A DNA stretch of 64,000 nt from an uncultured Clostridia bacterium (GCA_945872615.1 CAMBZZ010000002.1:185372-249371); one strand, 5' to 3'; shown: positions 6,909-16,113, counted from the stretch's first letter. Numbers and translations: made by a program. Notes: generated from the sequence alone by a model not told the origin.

Positions 6909-9167
6909 ATGATCAAACTTTCTCAACAAGGTATGTATATGGTGGGCGGAAAATTCTACGACGCCGACCAAGTAAAGGGACTTGGCTTGGACGCCAAGAC
7001 TTTGGAGGGAGCCTATCAAGGTACGATGGCTTACTCTATTCTTTCGGCGCACAACGTGGGAAATAAGACGACCAAGGACGGCGCGCTTAATATCAAATTC
7101 GACGGACTGGCTTCCCACGACATCACATACGTGGGTATAATTCAGACCGCCAAAGCCAGCGGATTAAAAGAGTTTCCGATTCCTTACGTGCTGACCAACT
7201 GCCACAACAGTCTTTGCGCCGTGGGCGGAACTATCAACGAGGACGACCACGTCTTCGGACTGAGCGCAGCCAAGAAGTACGGCGGAATTTTCGTACCGCC
7301 TCATCAAGCCGTCATTCACACCTATATGAGAGAGTGTATGAGCGGTTGCGGTAAAATGTTGCTCGGTAGCGATTCTCACACCAGATACGGCGCGCTGGGC
7401 ACTATGGCTATCGGCGAGGGCGGTCCCGAGTTGGTTAAACAACTGCTCAGTCGCACTTACGATATAAAATATCCCGACGTAATAGCCGTCAGCCTCAGCG
7501 GCAAGCCTCGTAAGGGCGTAGGTCCTCAAGACGTTGCTCTTGCAATTATCGGGGCGGTCTTCTCCAAAGGCTACGTCAAGAATAAAGTAATGGAATTCGT
7601 CGGAGACGGCATTGCCAACCTTCCTATAGAATACCGCAACGGCATTGACGTTATGACTACCGAGACGACGTGTTTGACGTCTATTTGGCGTACCGACGAT
7701 AGCGAGGTAAAAGATTATTACGCGGTTAGAGGCAGACTTGACGACTACAAGCCAATCAAGCCTCAAGACGTGGCTTATTACGACGGCGTGGTAGAGGTTG
7801 ACCTCGACAAGGTTGTACCGCAGATTGCGCTTCCTTTCCACCCAAGCAACGTTTTTGCGCTCAAGGACGTGATAGAAAATCCTTACGATATATTGTCGCA
7901 AGTAGAAAAGGAAGGCAATAAGTTGCTGGGCAATCCTAAGATTAAATTCCGTCTGACAGACAAAATCAAGGACGGCAAGGTTATGGTAGAGCAAGGCGTC
8001 ATCGCGGGTTGCGCGGGAGGAACTTACGACAACATCATCGAGGCGGCAAGCATACTCAAAGACGGCGCGGTGGGTAGCGGAAAGTTTACCCTCAACGTAT
8101 ATCCTTCTTCTACGCCTATCTACTACGATTTGCTCAAGAAGGGCGCCATTGCGGAATTAGTCAAGGCGGGCGCAAACGTAAAATCTGCCTTCTGCGGACC
8201 TTGCTTCGGCGCGGGAGACGTGCCTGCCAACAATGCTTTGTCCATTAGACACACCACCCGCAACTTCGAGAGCAGAGAGGGCAGCAAGCCTGGCAACAAC
8301 CAAATAGCGTCAGTTGCGCTCATGGACGCACGTTCTATCGCCGCAACTGCTTTGAACGGTGGCGTTTTGACGGCGGCTACCGATATTGACTACGACTACA
8401 CCGTGCCTACCTTCGAGTACGACGGCTCTATCTATGCTAAGAGAGTGTACAACGGTTGGGGTAAGGCTCAACCCGAGGCAGAATTGGAATACGGACCTAA
8501 CATTTGCGATTGGCCGCAAGTTATATCTTTGACCGACAACCTCATCGTCAAATTGGCGGCGGCTATCTACGACCCCGTTACCACTACCGACGAACTCATA
8601 CCGTCGGGCGAGACTTCGAGTTATCGTAGCAATCCGCTCAAACTCGCCGAGTTTGCTTTGTCGAGAAAAGAACCGAAATACGTGGGCAGAGCCAAAGAAA
8701 TTTATGCCGACGAGCTCTCAAGAAGAGAGAGCGGACTGCCTAAGCAATACGCCGACGCGGTGGCTAAGTCGGGCTTGAAATTGGACGGAACGACCTCTAT
8801 AGGTAGCGGCGTGTACGCAATCAAACCGGGTGACGGAAGCGCGAGAGAACAAGCCGCAAGTTGTCAAAGAGTGCTGGGCGGAGTGTGCAATATCGCCAAA
8901 GAATACGCTACCAAGAGATACCGTAGCAACCTCATCAACTGGGGTATGTTGCCTTTTGTCAGCGAAGATAAGTTCGAGCAAGGCGATATAGTCATCGTCA
9001 AGGACGTCAAAGAAAAATTGATGAAGGGCGACAGAGAGTTCCCTGCCAAAGTGGTAAGGGGAGAACAGACCGTTGACGTAACTCTGAGATTGGACGCTTT
9101 GACCGACGACGAGAGAGAGATTATCAAGCAAGGCTGTCTTATCAACTACTACAAGAGCCAACTGTAA
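6909..9167 (+). CDS. Aconitase-family hydratase
   Basis: A 752-residue member of the aconitase superfamily. The three cysteine ligands for a 4Fe-4S cluster are present: AGCAGG and the FCGPCFG pair. The substrate loop NFESREGSKP and an LGSDSHTRYGALG segment are also present, followed by the swivelling C-terminal domain. Length and pattern resemble the YbhJ-type putative hydratases more than AcnA or AcnB; this is a judgement from memory. It could therefore be a TCA-cycle aconitase or act on another hydroxy acid; no citrate synthase or isocitrate dehydrogenase lies nearby. ATG 6909 follows GGAG at good spacing; an upstream in-frame ATG at 6852 has no ribosome binding site. The next gene starts 1 bp after the stop. 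Confidence 0.88.
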   Translation: MIKLSQQGMYMVGGKFYDADQVKGLGLDAKTLEGAYQGTMAYSILSAHNVGNKTTKDGALNIKFDGLASHDITYVGIIQTAKASGLKEFPIPYVLTNCHNSLCAVGGTINEDDHVFGLSAAKKYGGIFVPPHQAVIHTYMRECMSGCGKMLLGSDSHTRYGALGTMAIGEGGPELVKQLLSRTYDIKYPDVIAVSLSGKPRKGVGPQDVALAIIGAVFSKGYVKNKVMEFVGDGIANLPIEYRNGIDVMTTETTCLTSIWRTDDSEVKDYYAVRGRLDDYKPIKPQDVAYYDGVVEVDLDKVVPQIALPFHPSNVFALKDVIENPYDILSQVEKEGNKLLGNPKIKFRLTDKIKDGKVMVEQGVIAGCAGGTYDNIIEAASILKDGAVGSGKFTLNVYPSSTPIYYDLLKKGAIAELVKAGANVKSAFCGPCFGAGDVPANNALSIRHTTRNFESREGSKPGNNQIASVALMDARSIAATALNGGVLTAATDIDYDYTVPTFEYDGSIYAKRVYNGWGKAQPEAELEYGPNICDWPQVISLTDNLIVKLAAAIYDPVTTTDELIPSGETSSYRSNPLKLAEFALSRKEPKYVGRAKEIYADELSRRESGLPKQYADAVAKSGLKLDGTTSIGSGVYAIKPGDGSAREQAASCQRVLGGVCNIAKEYATKRYRSNLINWGMLPFVSEDKFEQGDIVIVKDVKEKLMKGDREFPAKVVRGEQTVDVTLRLDALTDDEREIIKQGCLINYYKSQL

Positions 9168-9168
9168 A

Positions 9169-9708
9169 ATGACTAAAGAGCAACTGCGCAGAGAGATTAG
9201 AGCGCGCCTAAAAACTATGACCGTAGCCGACAAAAAATCGGCGAGCGAGAAGGTGGCAAGCAACTTGCTTTCCTTGGGGCTTGAGGTAAAGTCGGTGTGC
9301 ATATACAACGCGTTGGACAGCGAAGTGGCGACGGAGGCGTTGATAGGATATTTTATGCGCAATGCCAAAGTGTATTTGCCCGTGGTGCGCGGGGAAGATA
9401 TGCTACTCGTGCAAGTGGACGAAAATACTCGGTACGAGATAGGCGACTACGGAATAAGCGAGCCAAAGGGAGAAGAACTGTCCGCCGATCAAGCGGATAT
9501 AGACCTCTGTGTTACTCCAATGCTCGCTGGGGATAGAAAGCTCAACCGTTTGGGCAAAGGCAAGGGGTACTACGATAGATTTTTCGAGAAGTGCGAGTGC
9601 GTCAAAGTGGGGCTTTGCTTCGATTGCCAAATGGTAGAGGATATTGCAACCGAGCCGTGGGATAAAAAAATGAATTATATCGTCACCGATAAGGAAATTG
9701 TAAAATGA
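9169..9708 (+). CDS. 5-formyltetrahydrofolate cyclo-ligase family protein
   Basis: A 179-residue protein of the MTHFS family, which converts 5-formyl-THF to 5,10-methenyl-THF with ATP. It has the N-terminal KEQLRREIRARLK helix and the C-terminal LGKGKGYYDRFF loop that binds phosphate and folate. The segment before the loop is TPMLAGDRKLNRLGKG, where the usual pattern is PG-x-AFD, so the loop is somewhat diverged. The start is 1 bp after the hydratase stop and the stop overlaps the next start (ATGA), giving a four-gene operon with no obvious internal promoter. Confidence 0.88.
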   Translation: MTKEQLRREIRARLKTMTVADKKSASEKVASNLLSLGLEVKSVCIYNALDSEVATEALIGYFMRNAKVYLPVVRGEDMLLVQVDENTRYEIGDYGISEPKGEELSADQADIDLCVTPMLAGDRKLNRLGKGKGYYDRFFEKCECVKVGLCFDCQMVEDIATEPWDKKMNYIVTDKEIVK

Positions 9709-10715
9709 GAGTTGTCAGCGGAAAATACCGTGGAAGAAAGATAGAATCGCCCAAGGGCAACGACGTAAGACCGACTAGCGATATGGTCAAGGAAAATATC
9801 TTCAATACCATTCAATTCGACGTGGCGGGGAGTTGCTTTTTGGACTTGTTTTGCGGTAGCGGCGGTATGGGTATAGAGGCGTTGTCGAGAGGTGCCAAAC
9901 AAGTGACGTTCGTCGACAAGAGCAAGACTAGTATAGCTCTCACGCAAAGAAATCTTGCAGGCATCAAGGACGACTATCGTATAGTCAACAGCGACTTCGA
10001 GAGTGCATTGCGCGGCGTGGGCAAACAAGACTTCATATTCGTAGACCCGCCGTATAAGACGAATTATATCGGTGATATTTGCGCGATTGTTTTGGATAGA
10101 GACCTACTTAGCGATGACGGCTATATTATTTACGAACACGACAAGGACAAAGAATATAGTTTGACGGACGAGTTTCGGATAGCCAAACGCAAGAGATACG
10201 GTTGTATCGTGGTAGACTTTATCGCTCGTACCAAGAAGATTGCTCTTATCCCGGGGAGCTTTGACCCCATCACCAAAGGACACACGTGGTTGGTCGAAGA
10301 GGCTTTGCAAGAGTGGGACAAAGTGGTGGTTTTGGTGGCTGACAACCCCGACAAACGGTATCTTTTTGACAGAGAAGAGCGTAGACAAATAGCCGAAAAA
10401 GCCTTAGAAAACACCCTCAACGTGAGGGTGGACGACTACGGCGGAATGGTGTTTGAATATTGCAACAGCCACAATATCGGCAATATCGTCAGGGGTTATC
10501 GCGACGACAAGGATTACTTATACGAGTGCGCAATGAGCGAATTTAACAAGTCGCACGGCGGCGTAGAAACGACGTTGTATAAGTCGGATAACTTGATAGA
10601 CGTATCGTCTAGCGTAGTGAGAGATATGCTAAAAAATAAAACTTCTTTGAGAGGGCTGGTGCCTGACAACTGTATAAAAACTATAGAAAGAATATTGGGA
10701 GAAAAGTATGAATAA
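9705..10715 (+). CDS. rsmD-coaD: Fused RsmD (16S rRNA m2G966 methyltransferase) and CoaD (phosphopantetheine adenylyltransferase)
   Basis: A 336-residue natural fusion. Residues 1-175 are RsmD: DLFCGSGGMGIEAL SAM-binding motif (47-60) and catalytic DPPY (114-117), for methylation of 16S rRNA. Residues 177-336 are CoaD: PGSFDPITKGH with the T-x-G-H nucleotidyltransferase motif ending at 193, NIVRGYRDDKDYLYE, and ISSS-like VSSSVVRDM; it makes dephospho-CoA. No linker and no ATG separates the two; RsmD runs straight from its last strand (VVDFIAR) into TKKIALIPG. In B. subtilis these are adjacent genes, ylbH and ylbI. Both active sites look intact. Start overlaps mthfS by ATGA. Confidence 0.95.
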   Translation: MRVVSGKYRGRKIESPKGNDVRPTSDMVKENIFNTIQFDVAGSCFLDLFCGSGGMGIEALSRGAKQVTFVDKSKTSIALTQRNLAGIKDDYRIVNSDFESALRGVGKQDFIFVDPPYKTNYIGDICAIVLDRDLLSDDGYIIYEHDKDKEYSLTDEFRIAKRKRYGCIVVDFIARTKKIALIPGSFDPITKGHTWLVEEALQEWDKVVVLVADNPDKRYLFDREERRQIAEKALENTLNVRVDDYGGMVFEYCNSHNIGNIVRGYRDDKDYLYECAMSEFNKSHGGVETTLYKSDNLIDVSSSVVRDMLKNKTSLRGLVPDNCIKTIERILGEKYE

Positions 10716-11184
10716 CAACAATATCGAAGTTATGCTTGACAAATTGGCAGAGATGATAAGACTTGGCAAAAAGCCCCTTATCGGCAACGGCAGAATTATC
10801 GACGATATGAGCGCCCTCGATATAATTGCGGCGGTCAAAGAAGCATTGCCCGATTCTATTGCCGAAGCGAGAGTAATAATCGGACAAAGAGACGCCTTGA
10901 TAGAGGACGCCAATCGTGCCGCAAACGATATTCTTGCGGGTGCAGAGAGAGAAGCCAACCGAATGCTCAGCGAAAACGAAATTATCATTCAAGCGAGAGA
11001 ACAAGCGCAAAAGATTGTGAACGACGCAACGGCTTACGCTAACAACGTCATCGACCAAAGTTATAAGCAAATTGCCAACGTGATGAACGGCGCGGAGTAT
11101 TATCTCAGACAAACTCTCGACGACGTGTCGGCAAGCAAACAAGAGTTGTTTAAACTGATGAGCGAGCCTATCAACCGAAATTGA
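10708..11184 (+). CDS. Coiled-coil protein of unknown function next to coaD
   Basis: A 158-residue, mostly alpha-helical, highly charged protein. Residues 50-140 form long amphipathic helices rich in Ala, Glu, Asn and Arg, resembling the ATPase b/E-subunit or DivIVA-like proteins often annotated at this locus in Clostridia. It has no signal peptide or membrane segment. The ATG overlaps the last codons of the RsmD-CoaD fusion by 8 bp, so it is translationally coupled. Its last 14 bp overlap the convergent ylbJ gene. Function unknown; a scaffold or cell-division role would be guesswork. Confidence 0.7.
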   Translation: MNNNNIEVMLDKLAEMIRLGKKPLIGNGRIIDDMSALDIIAAVKEALPDSIAEARVIIGQRDALIEDANRAANDILAGAEREANRMLSENEIIIQAREQAQKIVNDATAYANNVIDQSYKQIANVMNGAEYYLRQTLDDVSASKQELFKLMSEPINRN

Positions 11185-12160
11185 CAAAAAGACAAGTAAG
11201 CATGGCTAAGCCAAAGGTGACGAGGGCTTGAGATATTTTGGTAAGTATATAATATCTTGCCTCGATGCCGCATTTGCTCAAAAAACTCATAGATTGAAAG
11301 GTGATACAAGCACCGCCCAAAGATAACAGTCCCGCCAAATACGGCAGGGCTGTCGTTGTTTTTATGCCCGCGTGAGCTATATAATCGAAGCCGCGCGTGA
11401 GTTCGATAAAGGATAGAGCGACGCCGTAACAAAGTTCGCTTGGCGCGCCGAGAGGGCGAAGAATAAAGCCGAGAATTTCGCCAACTAATTTTACGGCGCC
11501 CACGTCCACCAAAACGTCTCCGATCATACCGAAAACGGTGATATATCCGCCAACGGCAAGTATGGTGGTAACGCTGTTTTTGATGCAGGCGTCAAGTAGC
11601 GAATCCACCGATTGGACGGTGGGTAAAATTGGAGAAAAAGTCTGCTTTTTGGGACGAAAAATTATGCCGTTGACGAGTGCGCCGAGCACGTGACAAGATA
11701 GCAAAACCCAGCCTAGATAGGGGGATTGGAAGAGAGACGCGCCCACCGTGCCTAGTATAAACAACGGACCCGACGTGGAACAAAACGCCGTGATACGTTT
11801 GGCATCTTCTCGCGTAAGCATACCCGATTGATATAGGTCGCAGATTATTTTACTGCCCACGGGATAACCGCTGATGAGGCTCAAAACCATGACGTAACCG
11901 CTGATAGGCGGAGCATGAAAGACCTTGGATACCGGTTTGGCAAACACTATGCCTAGCAGGTATCCGCCGCCTACGCAAGTGAGTAAGCCCGAGAAAAACA
12001 AGAATGGAAACAGAGACGGCAGCACAGCTTTGGCGAAGAGTATCAAACTGCGAGATACCGACGCTATGTAGCGAGAGGGATTGACTACGAGAAAGGTAAT
12101 AAAAAAGCCCGCAACCAACGATAGGGGCAGGGCTTTTTTGAGATCGATACTGCGCTCCAT
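11171..12160 (-). CDS. ylbJ: YlbJ-like sporulation-type integral membrane protein
   Basis: A 329-residue polytopic membrane protein with about eight hydrophobic segments and the nucleoside-recognition (Gate) pattern, including LPSLFPFLFFSGLL and SGYPVGSK. B. subtilis YlbJ is needed for spore cortex formation, so its presence hints at a spore-forming ancestry. The position next to coaD (ylbI) and before tmcAL (ylbM) repeats the B. subtilis ylbH-I-J-M order, but here it is inverted relative to rsmD-coaD. It runs convergently into the coiled-coil gene and overlaps it by 14 bp. Confidence 0.88.
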   Translation of the reverse strand: MERSIDLKKALPLSLVAGFFITFLVVNPSRYIASVSRSLILFAKAVLPSLFPFLFFSGLLTCVGGGYLLGIVFAKPVSKVFHAPPISGYVMVLSLISGYPVGSKIICDLYQSGMLTREDAKRITAFCSTSGPLFILGTVGASLFQSPYLGWVLLSCHVLGALVNGIIFRPKKQTFSPILPTVQSVDSLLDACIKNSVTTILAVGGYITVFGMIGDVLVDVGAVKLVGEILGFILRPLGAPSELCYGVALSFIELTRGFDYIAHAGIKTTTALPYLAGLLSLGGACITFQSMSFLSKCGIEARYYILTKISQALVTFGLAMLTCLFVNFG

Positions 12161-12296
12161 ATTAGATTATATTAGATTGGAAGCGAATTAATAACGACAA
12201 ACCACAACTAATAGACTGTACTGCATTCGAGTATTATGCAAAAGCTTCGGTATATGGGAGTGTCGAGCATAGTTGAGTGTTTGATAGGAGGTAACG

Positions 12297-13439
12297 TTAG
12301 GACTTGACTATCGACATCACGGAGCGGTAGCGGTATTTGACGGAGGCATAGAGTAAGTCGGCGTTGCGCTGGACTTCGTCTTTTGCCAACTTATGCGCGT
12401 CGCTTTGCTTGGTAGTGACGGCACAGTCGAAGAGCGAAAGCAGAGATTTTTTGTCATCTTTGACTGCCAAAACGTTGACGTATTCGATAGCTTGACCTTT
12501 GAGTTCTTCATAGGTCAGCGTGTTGTAGGTCAAGGCGTTGAGAAGCAATCTTTTGATGTACGCCATAGGGTAGCGTTTTGTCTTGACTTGTTGCAAAAAA
12601 CTTGAAAAATCGTGGCACGTATCGAGTTTTTGAAGTATTCGGTTGTCAATTCCTTCTTTGACGCCGCATATTTGACTAAGGTCTTGGCGCGGTAGTTGGT
12701 ATGAAAGAACGGCATAAAGTCTGTCGTCGCAATCGCTATATTTTTGCAAGTCGTCATAGACGAAAGACGGACAATATTTTTGCAAGACAGCCTTGTCGCG
12801 TAGATTGTTGCGAATAGCCGAAGCGGAAGCGAACTCACCTTCTACCGACATATCGTTGTAACTGCCCAGACGCTTTATTGCGATAGGTGTAATAGCGGCG
12901 TTAAGCCGACGGATTGCCTTGATATATTCTATCGCAAGGAGATTGTTGGGACTATCGAGTAGACTAGCCAAATCGTCTTTGTCGTCTGTGTGGCATACTG
13001 CTTTGACGGCAAGCGAATATGCTTGCGGATAGGATAGACCTTGCGCTAGGTTGCTTTGGGTGATTAAGTCTACTTGTAGGTTGTCCGTTAAAGTTGCGGC
13101 AAGTCTCGTCAGTAAATCTACGTCGCCGCATTCGGAGCCGAAACAAAGGTAAGAGGGTTGAGCAAATCGTGAAATGATTTTGACGCCACCGAGGGCAAAT
13201 ATTTGTGCGGGACTTTGGCAATATGCGGCGGGCAATTCCACCACCATATCGGCACCAGCTTTGATAGCCCACTCGGCGCGGGTGTATTTGTCTACCACCG
13301 CCAACTCGCCGCGTTGTACGGTGTTTCCGCTCATAATGCAAATCACGTCGCCGCCCGTCGCCTTTTTGGCTTGGCGTATATGGTATGCGTGTCCGCTGTG
13401 TAGCGGATTGTATTCGCAAATTATGAAACAATGGGACAT
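12297..13439 (-). CDS. tmcAL: tRNA(Met) cytidine acetate ligase
   Basis: A 380-residue nucleotidyltransferase-fold protein, formerly YlbM. It has the N-terminal H14-x-G-H17 motif within EYNPLHSGH, MSGNTVQRGE and KAGADMVVELP. The enzyme activates acetate with ATP and acetylates the wobble cytidine of elongator tRNA-Met. The ATG follows AAGGCGGG. It lies on the minus strand between ylbJ and the divergent pta, as in many Clostridia. The 136 bp between it and ylbJ (12161-12296) show no gene or clear terminator. Confidence 0.94.
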   Translation of the reverse strand: MSHCFIICEYNPLHSGHAYHIRQAKKATGGDVICIMSGNTVQRGELAVVDKYTRAEWAIKAGADMVVELPAAYCQSPAQIFALGGVKIISRFAQPSYLCFGSECGDVDLLTRLAATLTDNLQVDLITQSNLAQGLSYPQAYSLAVKAVCHTDDKDDLASLLDSPNNLLAIEYIKAIRRLNAAITPIAIKRLGSYNDMSVEGEFASASAIRNNLRDKAVLQKYCPSFVYDDLQKYSDCDDRLYAVLSYQLPRQDLSQICGVKEGIDNRILQKLDTCHDFSSFLQQVKTKRYPMAYIKRLLLNALTYNTLTYEELKGQAIEYVNVLAVKDDKKSLLSLFDCAVTTKQSDAHKLAKDEVQRNADLLYASVKYRYRSVMSIVKS

Positions 13440-13467
13440 AAAAACCCGCCTTTTTTATTTGTATTAC

Positions 13468-13496
13468 TTTACATAAGCCGATCTTAGTTGTATAAT
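13468..13496 (+). promoter_or_regulatory. Promoter of pta-ackA
   Basis: TTTACA (13468-13473), a 17-bp spacer and a perfect TATAAT (13491-13496). The leader to pta is about 56 nt and ends in the strong ribosome binding site AGGGGGAAG. Confidence 0.8.
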
Positions 13497-13558
13497 TGGC
13501 TTGTAATATCATTATAAATGATTTTTAACAAAAAATAAAGCAATTATCAGGGGGAAGT

Positions 13559-14554
13559 ATGAGCAAGATTATCGACTCAATCATTGCCAAAGCCAAGACT
13601 TTGGGCAAAACGATAGTTTTGGCGGAAGGCGACGAGCCAAGAACCGTCAAAGCGGCGCAAATCATCACCGAACAAGGCATTGCAAAAATTATTTTGCTTG
13701 CCGACGAAGAGCAACTTAAGGCAAAATATCAGGGTGTAGACTTTGGCGGTATGCAAATCGTCAATCCGGCAACTGCCGATATTGAGGAGTTTGCTAATGA
13801 ATTGTACGAATTGCGCAAAGCCAAGGGCATGACTTTGGAACAAGCAAGAGTGGAGATGAGAAAAAATCTCAACTACGGCGCAATGATGACCCGCAAAGGT
13901 TTGGCAGACGGTATGGTTGCGGGCGCAATCAACTCTACGGGCAACGTTCTCAAAAGCGGACTTACCATCGTCAAGACCAAGCCGGGAACTAAGACGGTTA
14001 GCAGCGTATTTTTGATGTCTTTCGAGGGTACTCCTTACAAGGATAAGGATATTATGGTATTCGGCGATTGCGCAGTCAATATCGACCCAACCGCAGAACA
14101 ACTTGCAGATATAGCTATATCTTCTACGGCTACGGCAAAGGCTTTGGCGGGAATAGACGAGCCTAAGGTGGCTATGCTTTCCTTCTCGACCAAGGGCAGC
14201 GCTAAGCACGCCAACGTCGACAAGGTCGTTGAGGCTACTCGCCTAGTGCAAGAGAGAGCTCCTGAGATAGAAGTAGACGGAGACTTGCAAGTAGACGCTG
14301 CTATCGTACCGTCGGTCGGACAGCTCAAAGCACCGGGTAGCAAGGTTGCGGGACAAGCCAACGTGTTTATCTTCCCATCTCTCGAAGCGGGAAATATCGG
14401 TTACAAACTAACCCAAAGATTTAGCGGAGCAGAAGCAATCGGACCTATCTGTCAAGGTTTCGCTAAGCCCGTCAACGACCTCTCACGCGGTTGCGTAAGC
14501 GAGGATATAGTAGCCGTCGTGGCTATCACCGCCGTTCAGGCAAGTCAAAACTAA
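13559..14554 (+). CDS. pta: Phosphate acetyltransferase
   Basis: A 331-residue short-form Pta, the length of single-domain Firmicutes enzymes. It contains GLADGMVAGAINST, the VFGDCAVNIDP segment, LSFSTKGSA and the C-terminal NDLSRGCVSEDIV. It interconverts acetyl-CoA and acetyl phosphate. Acetate kinase follows 10 bp downstream, so the pair makes ATP and acetate in fermentation. The operon has its own near-consensus promoter. Confidence 0.97.
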   Translation: MSKIIDSIIAKAKTLGKTIVLAEGDEPRTVKAAQIITEQGIAKIILLADEEQLKAKYQGVDFGGMQIVNPATADIEEFANELYELRKAKGMTLEQARVEMRKNLNYGAMMTRKGLADGMVAGAINSTGNVLKSGLTIVKTKPGTKTVSSVFLMSFEGTPYKDKDIMVFGDCAVNIDPTAEQLADIAISSTATAKALAGIDEPKVAMLSFSTKGSAKHANVDKVVEATRLVQERAPEIEVDGDLQVDAAIVPSVGQLKAPGSKVAGQANVFIFPSLEAGNIGYKLTQRFSGAEAIGPICQGFAKPVNDLSRGCVSEDIVAVVAITAVQASQN

Positions 14555-14564
14555 GGAGCGTAAT

Positions 14565-15773
14565 ATGAAAGTATTGGTAGTCAACGCAGGTAGTTCTTCT
14601 CTCAAATACCAACTCATCGAGATGGAAACCGAAACCGTGCTTTGTAAGGGCGTGATAGAAAAAATCGGGCTCGAAGGCTCTTTGATAACTCACAAATACG
14701 GCGACCAAAAGGTTGTCATCGAGGATACCATCAACGACCACACCAAGGCGTTCAATCTATTGATAGATTGCCTCGTCAACAAGGATTACGGCGTGATAGA
14801 CAGTGTAGAGGAGATAGGGGCGATAGGACACAGAGTAGTGCATAGCGGAGAAGAGTTCGACTCTTCCACCTACGTGGGCGACGAAGAAATGAAAAAATTG
14901 CAATCGGTGGCTCACCTTGCGCCTTTACACAACCCTGCCAACATTGCGTGCATTCAACTGTGCAAGAGCTTGTTGCCAAAAGTGCCTAACGTGGCTGTAT
15001 TCGATACTGCGTTCCATAGCACAATGCCTAAGAAGGCAAAAATGTACGGCATTCCTTACGAGATATACGAAAAATATCAAATCAGAAGATACGGCTTCCA
15101 CGGCACTTCGCATAAGTTCGTGTCGGGCGAAGCAATCAACTACTTGACGTCCAAGGGCTTGCCTTGCGGCAAAATCGTCACCTGTCATCTCGGCAACGGT
15201 AGTTCTATATCTGCGGTCAAGGACGGCAAGTGCGTAGATACCTCTATGGGCATGACCCCTATGGCGGGCGTGATGATGGGCACAAGATGCGGAGACATCG
15301 ACCCCGCGATAGTAGAGATGATAGCTGACAATACGGGCATGAGCCTCAAAGAAACTACCAATTATCTCAACAAACAGAGCGGATTTGCGGGAGTGAGCGG
15401 TGTTAGCTCCGACGCAAGAGAATTGTGCAAAGCCGCAGCCGAAGGCAACGAGAGAGCTCAGCTCGCCAAGGATATGTTCGCTTATCAAGTACAAAAGTTT
15501 ATCGGTTCTTACGCCGTGGCTATGAACGGTCTAGACTGCGTGGTATTTACCGGCGGAATAGGTGAGAATAGTTGGGAATTTAGAGAACTCATAATGCAAA
15601 ATACCGAATTTTTGGGCATTGCTTTTGACCAAGAAAAGAACAAAACCAAAGAGGCAAGAGGTAACTTCTGCGACTTGTCCAAGCCTGAGAGCAAAGTCAA
15701 AGTATTGGTTATCCCGACCAATGAAGAATTGGTAATTGCAAGAGAGACCAAAGAGATTGTTCAATCGTTGTAA
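14565..15773 (+). CDS. ackA: Acetate kinase
   Basis: A 402-residue enzyme of the ASKHA fold. Motifs are VNAGSSSLKYQ at 5-15, HRVVHSGE, FDTAFHSTMP, GFHGTSH with the catalytic histidine, HLGNGSS, and the C-terminal FTGGIGEN. It transfers phosphate from acetyl phosphate to ADP. It is preceded by AAGGAG and lies 10 bp after pta. The DUF177 (YceD) gene commonly found between ackA and rpmF is absent here. Confidence 0.97.
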   Translation: MKVLVVNAGSSSLKYQLIEMETETVLCKGVIEKIGLEGSLITHKYGDQKVVIEDTINDHTKAFNLLIDCLVNKDYGVIDSVEEIGAIGHRVVHSGEEFDSSTYVGDEEMKKLQSVAHLAPLHNPANIACIQLCKSLLPKVPNVAVFDTAFHSTMPKKAKMYGIPYEIYEKYQIRRYGFHGTSHKFVSGEAINYLTSKGLPCGKIVTCHLGNGSSISAVKDGKCVDTSMGMTPMAGVMMGTRCGDIDPAIVEMIADNTGMSLKETTNYLNKQSGFAGVSGVSSDARELCKAAAEGNERAQLAKDMFAYQVQKFIGSYAVAMNGLDCVVFTGGIGENSWEFRELIMQNTEFLGIAFDQEKNKTKEARGNFCDLSKPESKVKVLVIPTNEELVIARETKEIVQSL

Positions 15774-15799
15774 AAACCAAAAATAATGCAAAAATATGT

Positions 15800-15828
15800 T
15801 TGACAAAGCCGATAAAATGTCTTATAAT
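15800..15828 (+). promoter_or_regulatory. Consensus promoter of rpmF
   Basis: Perfect TTGACA (15800-15805), 17-bp spacer, perfect TATAAT (15823-15828). It is the closest match to sigma-A consensus in the window, as expected for a ribosomal protein gene. Confidence 0.85.
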
Positions 15829-15869
15829 GGCTAAGCAAATGTATTTGAGAAATACGGGAGGTGTCAAAA

Positions 15870-16061
15870 ATGGCAGTACCAAAGGGAAAAACGTCTAAAC
15901 AAAGAAAGCATACCAGATCGGCTAATTGGAAAATCAGCGCTCCGTCTCTCGTTGAGTGCGGACATTGCCACGAGCTGAAAGAAAATCATAAAGTTTGCCC
16001 AAATTGCGGATACTATGACGGACAACAAGTCGTAGTAAAGAAAGAAAAGAAGGCTGACTAA
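15870..16061 (+). CDS. rpmF: Ribosomal protein bL32
   Basis: A 63-residue L32 that begins MAVPKGKTSKQRKHTRSANW, the family signature. Two CxxC pairs (CGHC and CPNC) make this the zinc-binding form. ATG 15870 follows GGGAGGTG; an upstream in-frame GTG is part of that ribosome binding site. It is monocistronic, with a consensus promoter before it and a terminator after it. Confidence 0.97.
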   Translation: MAVPKGKTSKQRKHTRSANWKISAPSLVECGHCHELKENHKVCPNCGYYDGQQVVVKKEKKAD

Positions 16062-16082
16062 TTTTTGTTATGATTGACGACG

Positions 16083-16113
16083 ATATCCACCTAATCAGGG
16101 TGGATATTTTTTT
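16083..16113 (+). terminator. Terminator of rpmF
   Basis: A 9-bp perfect stem ATATCCACC/GGTGGATAT with a seven-base loop, then T7. Confidence 0.92.
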
